Below, piece by piece: positions 1 to 8,436 of a stretch of DNA of 64,000 nucleotides (position 1 is its first letter; every line of letters starts with the position of its first letter). The notes beneath the pieces are model-generated. The model worked only from the letters and a program-made list of their open reading frames with translations, did no database searches and had not been told where the DNA came from. Location: contig NC_014501.1 of the NCBI RefSeq assembly GCF_000147335.1, forward strand, positions 1,178,001-1,242,000. The letters run 5' to 3'. Origin of the DNA: Gloeothece verrucosa PCC 7822 (lineage in GTDB: Bacteria > Cyanobacteriota > Cyanobacteriia > Cyanobacteriales > Microcystaceae). Position numbers and translations under genes: made by a program.

Positions 1-2
1 TA

Positions 3-581
3 TTAGCTTTAACTTTAATGCTCCTGTCGAATCCTTTACCTTATCGTCAGGGCTTGATCCGTTTATTTCCCGCTTTTTATCGACAACGAGTTGATGAAAT
101 TTTAATCTTATGTGATCAAACCTTATCGAGATGGCTAATGGTGATTATGCTTCACATGAGCCTGATGACCATTTTAAGTTGGTTGGGCTTATTAATATTC
201 GGTATTCCTCTAGCCTTTTCTCAAGCCATCTTATCGGGGGCACTAGCCTTTATTCCTAATATCGGCCCCGTATTAGCGATGATAGCCCCTATTGCCATAG
301 CTCTTTTAGAAGCCGCATCTTGGAAACCTTGGGCAGTGATTATCCTCTACAGTATTATTTATATCATCATTCAACGCCTAGACAAGCAGCTACTAGCCGC
401 ACAAGTGTTAAGAGAGCATATTTGTTTATTGCCAGGATATACCCTTTTAGCACAGATCTTTTTTGCTTCTTTATTTGGCTTTTTAGGTTTACTCCTGGCT
501 CTCCCTTTATTCATTGTCAGTCAAATCTGGATAAGAGAAGCATTGGTCAAAGATATTTTAGATCGATGGAAAATTAGTTAA
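3..581 (+). CDS. AI-2E family (UPF0118/PerM-like) membrane permease, 3' part
   Basis: The reading frame is open to the left edge of the window (it can be read from base 3), so this is the C-terminal part of a longer gene; the first ATG at base 18 is probably internal. The protein is very hydrophobic. A GALAFIPNIGPVLAMIAPI stretch near residue 75 matches the conserved loop of the AI-2E exporter family, which is normally about 340-370 residues with 7-8 membrane spans. At least four spans are visible here. In these families the substrate is usually unknown and autoinducer export should not be assumed. The next gene starts about 33 bases downstream on the same strand, so they may be co-transcribed. 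Family assignment is fairly firm, function is not. Confidence 0.8.
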   Translation, partial: LALTLMLLSNPLPYRQGLIRLFPAFYRQRVDEILILCDQTLSRWLMVIMLHMSLMTILSWLGLLIFGIPLAFSQAILSGALAFIPNIGPVLAMIAPIAIALLEAASWKPWAVIILYSIIYIIIQRLDKQLLAAQVLREHICLLPGYTLLAQIFFASLFGFLGLLLALPLFIVSQIWIREALVKDILDRWKIS

Positions 582-614
582 ACTTAAAAAGGGAACAGAG
601 GACAGAAAACAGGG

Positions 615-1829
615 ATGAGAACCATTGCCGAAATTAATGACAAAATTCGTACAGGATCAGCCGTAGTTTGGACGATCCAAGAACTCAAGGCACGAGTAAA
701 AGACCTGGGAATAACGAAAATTTATGAACAAGTAGATGTGATCTGTACCGGAACTTTTGAACCGATGGAATCATCCGGCGCATTAATTAATTTAGGACAC
801 ACAGATCCGCCGATAAAAATTCGTCAATGCTGGCTAGATGGCATTCCCGCTTATGCCGGATTTGGGGCCGTAGATGTTTATTTAGGCGCTAGTGCGATGG
901 CTGACTATTCCCCGACTCCAGACATTACAGACGGCGATATTCGACCCATTAGTACCATACCTGAACGGGGAGGAGGTCATGTTATAGAAGATTTAATCGC
1001 CGGTAAAGCTGTACAATTGCGGCTCATTGGACACATCACAGATTGTTATCCGAGAGCATCATTTGAAACCACCATTACTAAAGATACAATTAATCAATTT
1101 TATTTGTATAATCCTCGGAATTTATATCAAAATTTTATAGTGGGCGTTAATGGAGGAGATCGCCCCCTTTATACTTATCTCGGTCTTTTACAACCCAGAC
1201 TCGGCAATGCAGTTTATTCAAATACCGGAGCAATTTCTCCCCTATTTAATGACCCAGATTTAAAATTAATTGGCGTTGGAACCCGCATTTTTTTAGGCGG
1301 CTCTATTGGCTATATTGCCTGGGAAGGAACACAACATTTTCCCTTGCAAAAACGACTCCCTAACCGTACTCCCATCGGCCCTGCGGCGACTCTAGCTTTA
1401 ATGGGTGATGCCAAACAAATGAATCCTCGTTGGGTGAGAGGATGCTATTTTAAAAACTACGGCGCTTCCATGATGTTAGGAGTAGGTGTACCTCTGCCCG
1501 TTCTCAATGAAGAAGTGATCCGTTATTGTGCTATCAAAGATGAAGATATTGTCGCCCCAGTGATGGATTTTTCTATCCCTCGACGAGTGCGTCCCACTTT
1601 TGGATTAGTGAGTTATGCCCAACTCAAAAGCGGTCAAATTACAATAGATGGTAAAAAAGTGCGGACGGCCCCTCTAGCGAGTCTGTATTTCTCTCAACAA
1701 GTGGCTCAAGAGTTAAAAAACTGGATAGAAAGAGGAGAATTTACCCTGACTGAAGCGGTAGCACCTTTAAACATGGAACGGTCGTTTTTACCTCAAGATC
1801 GTTGGGATTCTAAAATGGCGATGGAATAG
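615..1829 (+). CDS. Homocysteine biosynthesis protein, DUF39 family
   Basis: A 404-residue soluble protein recognised as the DUF39 family by its overall sequence, including MRTIAEINDKI at the start, GGDRPLYTYLG around residue 180 and the GVGTRIFLGGSIGYI segment around residue 220. In methanogens a DUF39 protein works with a NIL-domain ferredoxin to put sulfide sulfur onto aspartate semialdehyde, giving homocysteine; the cyanobacterial members are annotated by homology only. No NIL-ferredoxin gene is next to it here. It starts at an ATG preceded by a short AGGG motif. The gene is full length for the family. The sulfur theme recurs elsewhere in the window (ssu genes, sulfate-binding protein), but those are 30 kb away and no functional link is implied. 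Confidence 0.82.
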   Translation: MRTIAEINDKIRTGSAVVWTIQELKARVKDLGITKIYEQVDVICTGTFEPMESSGALINLGHTDPPIKIRQCWLDGIPAYAGFGAVDVYLGASAMADYSPTPDITDGDIRPISTIPERGGGHVIEDLIAGKAVQLRLIGHITDCYPRASFETTITKDTINQFYLYNPRNLYQNFIVGVNGGDRPLYTYLGLLQPRLGNAVYSNTGAISPLFNDPDLKLIGVGTRIFLGGSIGYIAWEGTQHFPLQKRLPNRTPIGPAATLALMGDAKQMNPRWVRGCYFKNYGASMMLGVGVPLPVLNEEVIRYCAIKDEDIVAPVMDFSIPRRVRPTFGLVSYAQLKSGQITIDGKKVRTAPLASLYFSQQVAQELKNWIERGEFTLTEAVAPLNMERSFLPQDRWDSKMAME

Positions 1830-1891
1830 CAAACATCGGGTCAAAAGTGTCAAAATAAAAAATAAGGGATAAGGGAAGAATAGAAACATCA

Positions 1892-3358
1892 ATGAATAAT
1901 AAATCATCCACCATTAATAACTTATTGTTTAACGACGAGTGGAACTCACAAGACATCGAGCAAGCCATCAAAAGCGTTGAAACCATTCAGGAAGAACTGA
2001 ACTACAAACAGGCGCAAAACTCCTTGAGAGATTTAGTTAATAATTTAGATTTATCTCCCACTGAACAAAGCGGCTTAGAACAGGAAATTGATCACCTCGT
2101 TAACCTGTTAGATAAGTTAGAACAGTCAGTGGTACAACTAGCCGCCTTTGGTATGGTAGGACGGGGAAAATCTTCGGTTCTCAATGCGCTACTTGGCCAA
2201 GAAATCTTTCAAACTGGGCCTTTACATGGGGTGACTCGTTCTATTGATAGTGCCAATTGGAAATTGATCCAAGATGAGACTTATCCAGAAGTGCAACGGA
2301 TGATTATCTCTGGAAGCGGCAACAGTCAAATACAATTAATTGATACCCCTGGAATAGATGAAGTCGATGGAGAAACACGGGAAGCGTTGGCCCGAAAAAT
2401 TGCTAAACAGGTAGACTTGATTTTATTTATTGTTGCCGGGGATATTACTAAAGTTGAATTTCAAGCTTTATCTCAATTGAGAGAAGCCGGGAAACCGATG
2501 ATCTTGGTATTTAATAAAATTGATCAGTATCCCGAAGCAGATCGCCTGGCAATTTATGAGAAAATTCGAGATGAACGGGTAAAAGAATTGCTTTCACCAG
2601 ATGAAATTGTCATGGTGGCGGCTTGTCCATTAGTCGCACAAGCGGTTAGAGAAGCAGACGGACGTTTGAAAATGCAGCGCCGCCGAGGAAACCCTCAAAT
2701 TGAGCCACTGAAACTGAAAATTTTAGAAATTTTACATCGAGAAGGGAAATCATTAGTGGCTTTAAATACCATGCTGTACGCCGATGAAGTCAATGAACAG
2801 GTGGTACAGCGAAAAATGACTATACGAGAAGAAGCGGCTAACGCGGTGATTCAAAAAACGGTGATCACCAAAGCGGTGGCGATCGCCCTTAACCCAGTGA
2901 CGGCGGTAGATTTGTTAACCGGTGCGGTGATAGATGTAGCGATGATTTTATCGTTATCCCGTCTCTATGCTATCCCGATGACACAACAAGGCGCGATCGG
3001 ACTGTTGCAGAAAATCGCCTTTGCAATGGGAGGAATTAGTGTGAGTGAGTTTTTAGCGACCTTTGGGTTGAGTTCGTTAAAAGGGTTATTAGGACTGTCT
3101 GCACCGGCAACCGGAGGGCTATCTTTAGCGCCTTATTTATCGGTTGCTATTACTCAAGGGGCCGTGTCTGGGGTGTCTTCTTATGCCATTGGACAAGTGA
3201 CTAAAACTTATTTAGCTAATGACGCTTCTTGGGGTCCTGATGGTCCGAAAGCGGTGGTTACTCGGATTTTGGAATCTTTGGATGAGGCTTCTATTTTAAA
3301 TCGTATTAAATGGGAATTGAGCGCTAAATTGAAGAAACATTATCGACAAAATTTCTAA
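1892..3358 (+). CDS. Dynamin-like/Era-like GTP-binding protein with DUF697 C-terminal region
   Basis: A 488-residue protein. Residues 75-235 form a GTPase domain: P-loop GMVGRGKSS (around 88), G3 as DTPG (around 152) and G4 as NKID (around 207). Two alpha-helical segments rich in Ala, Gly and Leu (about 310-440) match the DUF697 region of cyanobacterial GTPases and probably associate with membrane. Cyanobacterial genomes carry several such proteins. Their role is unproven; membrane remodelling or stress functions have been suggested for relatives. It starts at ATG after an AAGGGAAG purine tract. A small coiled-coil membrane protein follows about 40 bases later and may be in the same transcript. 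Confidence 0.82.
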   Translation: MNNKSSTINNLLFNDEWNSQDIEQAIKSVETIQEELNYKQAQNSLRDLVNNLDLSPTEQSGLEQEIDHLVNLLDKLEQSVVQLAAFGMVGRGKSSVLNALLGQEIFQTGPLHGVTRSIDSANWKLIQDETYPEVQRMIISGSGNSQIQLIDTPGIDEVDGETREALARKIAKQVDLILFIVAGDITKVEFQALSQLREAGKPMILVFNKIDQYPEADRLAIYEKIRDERVKELLSPDEIVMVAACPLVAQAVREADGRLKMQRRRGNPQIEPLKLKILEILHREGKSLVALNTMLYADEVNEQVVQRKMTIREEAANAVIQKTVITKAVAIALNPVTAVDLLTGAVIDVAMILSLSRLYAIPMTQQGAIGLLQKIAFAMGGISVSEFLATFGLSSLKGLLGLSAPATGGLSLAPYLSVAITQGAVSGVSSYAIGQVTKTYLANDASWGPDGPKAVVTRILESLDEASILNRIKWELSAKLKKHYRQNF

Positions 3359-3397
3359 TAATTTGTCATTTTTGAGGTTTATTTGTCAGTAAAAGCC

Positions 3398-3655
3398 ATG
3401 ACTACTGTAACAGAAACAGACATTAAAGAATTAAAAGAGTTAATTATCAAGCAAGGTGAACAATTGAACAGCATTGATAAGCGATTGGCGGTTATCGAAG
3501 CTAGATTAGATGAATGGAAGCCGATGATTCAAAAAATTCCTGATTTAGCTGAGCAAGTTGGAGAGTTAAAGAACTGGAAGCAATTTTTTATTATCGGCGT
3601 TACCTCATTAGTCTCGGGTTTGATTGGGTGGCTAATTAGAGGGGGAAGAACATAA
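3398..3655 (+). CDS. Small coiled-coil protein with C-terminal membrane anchor
   Basis: An 85-residue protein: an N-terminal heptad-rich coiled coil (about residues 5-55, with repeated hydrophobic positions in ELKELIIKQGEQLNSIDKRL) followed by one membrane segment (about 62-80, FFIIGVTSLVSGLIGWLI) and a basic tail. The ATG start is used here; a TTG at 3383 preceded by GAGG five bases upstream is an alternative and would add five residues. Many short cyanobacterial proteins share this plan and have no known function. Its place directly behind the GTPase gene suggests, without proof, a shared membrane role. Confidence 0.6.
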   Translation: MTTVTETDIKELKELIIKQGEQLNSIDKRLAVIEARLDEWKPMIQKIPDLAEQVGELKNWKQFFIIGVTSLVSGLIGWLIRGGRT

Positions 3656-3716
3656 GAGGAATTAATAGGTAAGGCGGATGATTCAGTAGCAAACTATTTT
3701 AAGGTTGATTATTTCT

Positions 3717-3977
3717 ATGCAAATTATTCTTAATGCTGAACTAGAACAGTTAATTCAATCCCAGTTAAAAACTGGCAAGTATCAAACAGCAGAACAAGTT
3801 ATTAATTAAGCTTTACAGTTATTAGAGGAAAAAAATAGAAAACAAGATGAAATAAAGTTAAAAGAACTGCGTCAAAAAATTGCTGTTGCTACTGAACAAA
3901 TTGAGCAAGGAAAAATTACAGATGGAGAGGAGGTTTTTGACAGATTGCAAGAAAAAATCCGTAGCCAATACATATAG
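3717..3977 (+). pseudogene. Remnant of ParD/CopG-type antitoxin gene with in-frame stop
   Basis: Reading from the ATG gives MQIILNAELEQLIQSQL and then ...QTAEQVIN, a stop TAA at 3807-3809, and then ALQLLEEKNRK... in the same frame to the TAG at 3975. With the stop read as one residue, this is an 86-residue ParD-like antitoxin (ribbon-helix-helix start, then the usual QALQLLEE helix). A single C-to-T change from CAA or CAG would create the stop. No ParE toxin gene follows; the next 180 bases hold hairpin repeats. It is therefore probably an orphan, inactivated antitoxin, unless the stop is read through or internal initiation is used. Confidence 0.65.
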
Positions 3978-4103
3978 ATATTGTAGGTTGGGGAGCCAGT
4001 CCGTTGCGCGGGTTCCCCGCGTTGAAGGAACTGGCGTTTGAGGAACGAAACCCAACATCAACAACTATAACTTACACCCTGAAGGGTGAAGCTAAACGAG
4101 CAA

Positions 4104-4157
4104 AGCCCGCCTGCGCGGGCTAATATAAAGCCCCCCTTATCAAGGAGAATTGGGGGG
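4104..4157 (-). terminator. Hairpins just downstream of the TPR-CHAT gene
   Basis: On the minus strand, the stop codon of the CHAT gene is followed within 10 bases by CCCCCC-15 nt-GGGGGG and then by AGCCCGC-GCAG-GCGGGCT followed by TTTG. The stems are strong but the T-run is short, so termination is plausible rather than certain. The elements may be dispersed repeats that happen to serve as a 3' end. Confidence 0.4.
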
Positions 4158-4163
4158 ATCTAA

Positions 4164-7100
4164 TTAATTAGTATTCCCAATCAAAATAAAAGGCGACCAA
4201 TACCAAGGATGACTATCAATTTGAGTTAATTTTGCTTTTTGTAGGGCTTCTGCTTGACTCATTCCCTCTTTTATATTATGATAAAATTGCTCCATAATTG
4301 CCCTAGTAGTTTCATCTTCTGCACTCCACAAACTGGCAATAACCGCTTTGGCACCTGCTCTCTCAAATAAGTAAGCAACCCCTGATATTTCTTCGCCATT
4401 AGAGTTAGTTTCTAAGGCAGTTTGACAAGCGCTTAAGGTAATTAAAGCTACATTAGGAAACCCCACTAACTCTGCATCAGCAATATTGAAAGAGCCATCA
4501 GCAAATAAAATGGTATTAGCGGCTAAATCTGGGTTTTCACACTTATCAACTTTGGATAGACAACATCCTAGAGGGTTAAAACATCCATGAGTGGCTAAAT
4601 GAATTAAGGCAAATTTCTGTTGAGTTGAGTCAGTTTTAAACTTGTTGAGAGTGGCATTTTTTTCGAGATATGACTGACTTCCTGGCAGAATTTGAGTAAT
4701 GGTTTTGACTTCTTCTTCTGCACCATTAAGGGCTAATTTTCCCTCTGGTTTAGGATTGCCAAAGGCTAATATTTTGGGTGTAGAAGCTGTATTTTGAGTA
4801 ACGGGAACTTGACGAGTAGATAAACGAGTTAGGTAATTAATTGAATATTTTTGAATCAGATATTGATCCTTTTGACTATCATAAAGCGCTTCAAAAGGCA
4901 GATAACGGAGTTTACCCGTAGCAATAATACTGATAGGTTGATTCGGGTTGAGTTGCGCTTCAACAGGACGAATCATAAAGTCATAAAGTTGAGCGAGATT
5001 TTCCAGGTATTCTGAATCAAAACGATTATTAAGCTTTTGATAGGTTGTCGTAATCAGATTGTCAATATTAGTTGAGTTAAGAGGAACTTTAGTAACGGTT
5101 AGCTTATCTCTTGTGATGACAAAAATAGCAACAGTATTAGGAACATTTTGAATATTAGTGAGTAAAACAGGATGAATAACCGTTGTTTCTGTGGGGATAC
5201 TTTCTTGCAGTTTAGCAATATCTTCAAGCTTAAATTCAAATAAGTCTGCTACTTCAGGAAAACGTTCAACAATGTCTTTAGCTTCTTTGTTGACTTCCGC
5301 TTCAAAATCTCGCATTTTTTGAGCTAGAGATTCAGAGAAATTATCTTGTAAGTTTTGCCGCAGTAAGTTTAATTGTTGATTTTTTTCAGTCCATTGCTCG
5401 ATGAGTTTTTGCGCTTCAGGATTAGCGACTTTAGCATTAATGAGGCGGGTATAGTCGGCAAGCTCAAAAGTAGTAGCTGAGTTAATCCATTGATAGGCTT
5501 CTTCTGGTTTATTTTGATCAATTAAAATGTTGGTAAGGGCGATCGCTGCTCCCCGTTCTTCCTTTAAAAATTGTTGACGATATTCCTTAATCAAATCTCC
5601 TCGGATTTTAAGATTGATACTAACTGATTCTTTCAAATTAGTAATCGCTTCATTAGGTTGATTAAGCGCTTGATAGACACCTCCTATATTACCGAGAGTG
5701 GAAGCTTCCCCACTACGATTACCCACTTCCCGCCTTATGGGCAAAGCTTGGGTGAAGTATTCCAAAGCCTTCTGGGGTTGCCCGATGCTGTAATAGACTA
5801 ATCCTATATTATTGAGAGTGGCGGCTTCCCCACTACGATTACCCACTTCCCGCATTATGGGCAAAGCTTGGGTTAAGTATTCCAAAGCCTTCTGGGGTTG
5901 CCCGATGCTAAGATATACATTTCCTATATTAGTGAGAGTGGAAGCTTCCCCACTACGATTACCCACTTCTCGTACAATGGGCAAAGCTTGGCTGTAGTAT
6001 TCCAGAGCCTTCTGGGGTTGCCCGATGTTGTCATAGACTAATCCTATATTATTGAGAGTGGCGGCTTCCCCACTACGATCCCCCACTTCCCGCGTTATGG
6101 GCAAAGCTTGGTTGTAGTATTCTAAAGCCTTCTGGGGTTGCCCGATGCTGTAATAGACTGCTCCTATGTTACTGAGAGTGGTGTCTTCCCCACTACGATC
6201 GCCCACTTCCCGCCTTATGGGCAAAGCTTGGCTGTAGTATTCCAAAGCCTTCTGGGGTTGCCCGATGTTACGATAGACACCTCCTATATTATTGAGAGTA
6301 GTAGCTTCCCCACTACGATCCCCCACTTCCCGCGTTATGGGCAAAGCTTGGTTGTAGTATTCTAAAGCCTTCTGGGGTTGCCCGATGTTACTATAGACTA
6401 ATCCTATATTACTGAGAGTAGTAGCTTCCCCACTACGATCCCCCACTTCCCGCCTTATGGGCAAAGCTTGGCTGTAGTATTCCAAAGCCTTCTGGGGTTG
6501 CCCGATGTTGTCATAGACTAATCCTATACTACTGAGAGTAGTAGCTTCCCCACTACGATCCCCCACTTCCCGCCATATGGGCAAAGCTTGGCTGTAGTAT
6601 TCCAAAGCCTTCTGGGGTTGCCCAATACTAAGATAGACACTTCCTATATTAGTGAGAGTGGTAGCTTCCCCACTACGATCCCCCACTTCTCGCATAATGG
6701 GCAAAGCTTGGCTGTAGCATTCTAAAGCCTTCTGGGGTTGCCCGATGCTGCCATAGACACCTCCTATATTATTGAGAGTGGCGGCTTCCCCACTACGATC
6801 CCCCACTTCCCGCTTTATGGGCAAAGCTTGGTTGTAGTATTCTAAAGCCTTCTGGGGTTGCCCGATGTTACTATAGACTAATCCTATACTAATGAGAGTA
6901 GTAGCTTCCCCACTACGATCCCCCACTTCCCGCGTTATGGGCAAAGCTTGGTTGTAGAATTCCAATGCCTTCTGGGGTTGCCCGATGCTGTTATAGACAC
7001 CTCCTATATTAGTGAGAGTCCTTCCTTCCCCACTACGCTCCCCCACTTCCCGCGCTATGGGCAAAACTTGGCTGTAGTATTCCAATGCCTTCTGGGGTTG

Positions 7101-7733
7101 CCCGATGCTGCCATAGACACCTCCTATATTATTGAGAGTGGCGGCTTCCCCAGTACGATCCCCCACTTCCCGCGTTATGGGCAATGCTTGGCTGTAGTAT
7201 TCCAAAGCCTTCTGGGGTTGCCCGATGCTGTCATAGACTGCTCCTATATTATTGAGAGTGGCGGCTTCCCCACTACGATCCCCCACTTCCCGCCTTATGG
7301 GCAAAGCTTGGCTGTAGTATTCCAAAGCCTTCTGGGGTTGCCCGATGTTGTCATAGACTAATCCTATACTATTGAGAGTGGTAGCTTCCCAACTACGATT
7401 ATTAATTTCTCTATAAATTAATAATGCTTGCTCAAAAGACTCTAAAGCTTGCTGAGGTTTACCTATAATATTGTAATTAAACCCTAACCCTAGCAGTGCC
7501 TCAGCTTCTGTTTCTCTATTTTTTTGTTGCCGCGCTAGAGTAAGTAACTGTTGAAGGGTTTCGATCGCTTGTAGGGGTTTTCCTTGTTGGGTTTGCTGTG
7601 CGGCTTGCTGTCTTAGTTGCTGTAAGTCTTGCTGAGTTTGAGTTTGTGCCCAAGCCGCTTGATTAATTAGAGCAAGAGAAAGAGGAGTTAACCCGATAGT
7701 AACGAATAAAAAACTACTGATAATAGATTTCAT
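4164..7733 (-). CDS. Secreted TPR-CHAT protein with 14 near-identical repeats
   Basis: A 1189-residue protein. It has a signal peptide (about residues 1-29, ending AAWA), then tetratricopeptide repeats, then a linker and a C-terminal CHAT domain (about 870-1189). CHAT domains are caspase-like cysteine peptidases: the expected dyad is present as His in LIHLATHG (about 1046) and Cys in TLSACQTA (about 1103), and the end matches the family (PWYWSPFILIG). The TPR block holds 14 consecutive 40-residue units of the form IGxVYxxIGQPQKALEYY, flanked by one diverged unit on each side. The coding DNA repeats every 120 bp from about 5690 to 7375. A Cys-rich insert follows the catalytic His. It lies about 8 bases behind a secreted protein gene and is probably co-transcribed with it. 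Substrate and partner are unknown. Similar multi-TPR CHAT proteins are numerous in filamentous and large-genome cyanobacteria. Confidence 0.9.
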   Translation of the reverse strand: MKSIISSFLFVTIGLTPLSLALINQAAWAQTQTQQDLQQLRQQAAQQTQQGKPLQAIETLQQLLTLARQQKNRETEAEALLGLGFNYNIIGKPQQALESFEQALLIYREINNRSWEATTLNSIGLVYDNIGQPQKALEYYSQALPIRREVGDRSGEAATLNNIGAVYDSIGQPQKALEYYSQALPITREVGDRTGEAATLNNIGGVYGSIGQPQKALEYYSQVLPIAREVGERSGEGRTLTNIGGVYNSIGQPQKALEFYNQALPITREVGDRSGEATTLISIGLVYSNIGQPQKALEYYNQALPIKREVGDRSGEAATLNNIGGVYGSIGQPQKALECYSQALPIMREVGDRSGEATTLTNIGSVYLSIGQPQKALEYYSQALPIWREVGDRSGEATTLSSIGLVYDNIGQPQKALEYYSQALPIRREVGDRSGEATTLSNIGLVYSNIGQPQKALEYYNQALPITREVGDRSGEATTLNNIGGVYRNIGQPQKALEYYSQALPIRREVGDRSGEDTTLSNIGAVYYSIGQPQKALEYYNQALPITREVGDRSGEAATLNNIGLVYDNIGQPQKALEYYSQALPIVREVGNRSGEASTLTNIGNVYLSIGQPQKALEYLTQALPIMREVGNRSGEAATLNNIGLVYYSIGQPQKALEYFTQALPIRREVGNRSGEASTLGNIGGVYQALNQPNEAITNLKESVSINLKIRGDLIKEYRQQFLKEERGAAIALTNILIDQNKPEEAYQWINSATTFELADYTRLINAKVANPEAQKLIEQWTEKNQQLNLLRQNLQDNFSESLAQKMRDFEAEVNKEAKDIVERFPEVADLFEFKLEDIAKLQESIPTETTVIHPVLLTNIQNVPNTVAIFVITRDKLTVTKVPLNSTNIDNLITTTYQKLNNRFDSEYLENLAQLYDFMIRPVEAQLNPNQPISIIATGKLRYLPFEALYDSQKDQYLIQKYSINYLTRLSTRQVPVTQNTASTPKILAFGNPKPEGKLALNGAEEEVKTITQILPGSQSYLEKNATLNKFKTDSTQQKFALIHLATHGCFNPLGCCLSKVDKCENPDLAANTILFADGSFNIADAELVGFPNVALITLSACQTALETNSNGEEISGVAYLFERAGAKAVIASLWSAEDETTRAIMEQFYHNIKEGMSQAEALQKAKLTQIDSHPWYWSPFILIGNTN
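5690..7375 (-). repeat. Tandem 120-bp repeats (14 units) inside the TPR-CHAT gene
   Basis: Fourteen head-to-tail 120-bp units each carry the same core on the plus strand (CCTTCTGGGGTTGCCC spaced every 120 bases). They differ at a few positions only, mainly in the codons for the two or three variable residues of each TPR. Such high nucleotide identity suggests recent expansion or ongoing gene conversion. Copy number may vary between strains and is an assembly risk. Confidence 0.93.
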
Positions 7734-7740
7734 AAATAGC

Positions 7741-8331
7741 TCAACCTCTAATATTATTTTTAGGATCGGTTGGTATAACTTGAATGTTCATTTTTCCAGT
7801 TGAATCAAACTGAATCTCATTCACCACATAAATACTCTTTTTAGCAACTGAACTAATTTCTCTAATTTGTATAGGTTTCATCACCCCTGCTAAAGAAACT
7901 TGTGCTTGTCCTAGATTAGGATTAATTAAGCGCAACCCATTAAAAGGTATTCCCTGCCAAGTGCTTAGGAATGCTGTAGCTCTGTCTTCTCCTCGAATTA
8001 CTATTTTTCCGTCCCCATCGTAAACCAGCGCATCCCGTCTAAAGGTTATTTTCTGTATTTGGGAAATTTGTAGAGTTCGAGAATTTCCACTGCGAGAAAT
8101 TTGTACGGTTTGATTAGTAGGATCAAAAGCACTAACTTGTCCCGACAGCGATGAGCTATCTTTTAAACTGATATCGGCTAAAGTTGGTAAAGCGACTGGA
8201 ATTAGAGCATTAGTAGAAGCATTTTGCTTGATTGTAGGAATTTGGTAAGTATTTGCTCTAGTTTTTTCATTGAACGTTGCTACTGTCCCTACCAGCACAG
8301 CAATTGCAATCAGTTGTAAAGCTTTTTTCAT
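7741..8331 (-). CDS. Secreted protein of unknown function, upstream of TPR-CHAT gene
   Basis: A 196-residue protein with a signal peptide (MKKALQLIAIAVLVGTVATF, cleavage probably near residue 26 after ARA). No catalytic motif is recognised. Residues 60-95 (SGQVSAFDPTNQTVQISRSG followed by RTLQISQIQKITF) look like a small beta-barrel, comparable to SH3- or LSm-like folds seen in other cyanobacterial periplasmic proteins; this is a guess from the alternating strand pattern. It is the first gene of a two-gene unit with the TPR-CHAT gene, so it may act as partner or substrate of that protein. About 105 bases separate it from a divergent gene. Confidence 0.7.
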   Translation of the reverse strand: MKKALQLIAIAVLVGTVATFNEKTRANTYQIPTIKQNASTNALIPVALPTLADISLKDSSSLSGQVSAFDPTNQTVQISRSGNSRTLQISQIQKITFRRDALVYDGDGKIVIRGEDRATAFLSTWQGIPFNGLRLINPNLGQAQVSLAGVMKPIQIREISSVAKKSIYVVNEIQFDSTGKMNIQVIPTDPKNNIRG

Positions 8332-8436
8332 AGGAATTTAGATAACTCAATACTTCTAGAAAATACTTACTTTGTCTAAAGAATACATAGCGCCTAGCCG
8401 CTACTACGGAAATTTCCGGAAATCGTCATCTGTCTG

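Larger units (their letters stand above)
3656..4163. repeat. Intergenic region with ParD remnant and nested hairpin repeats
   Basis: Apart from the decayed antitoxin, this gap holds three inverted repeats. (1) A nested compound hairpin: GTTGGG at 3987-3992 pairs with CCCAAC at 4051-4056, GCCAGT at 3995 with ACTGGC at 4030, and CGCGGG at 4007 with CCCGCG at 4016. (2) A perfect 7-bp stem at 4104-4110 and 4115-4121. (3) CCCCCC at 4131-4136 with GGGGGG at 4152-4157. Short TAGGTTGGG...AACCCAAC and CCCCCCTT...GGGGGG hairpins are common extragenic repeats in cyanobacteria; that statement is recalled, not computed here. Confidence 0.6.

Noticed and set aside
3858..4064. Minus-strand ORF of 68 codons
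   Set aside because: It lies across the ParD remnant and the hairpin repeats; the sequence is not protein-like.
5812..7361. Plus-strand ORFs of 61-137 codons across the TPR block
   Set aside because: They mirror the repeat on the opposite strand and have no ribosome site or known protein similarity.
5690..7375. Regular repeats that could be mistaken for a CRISPR array
   Set aside because: Units are contiguous 120-bp coding repeats for TPRs with no spacers, in one open frame.
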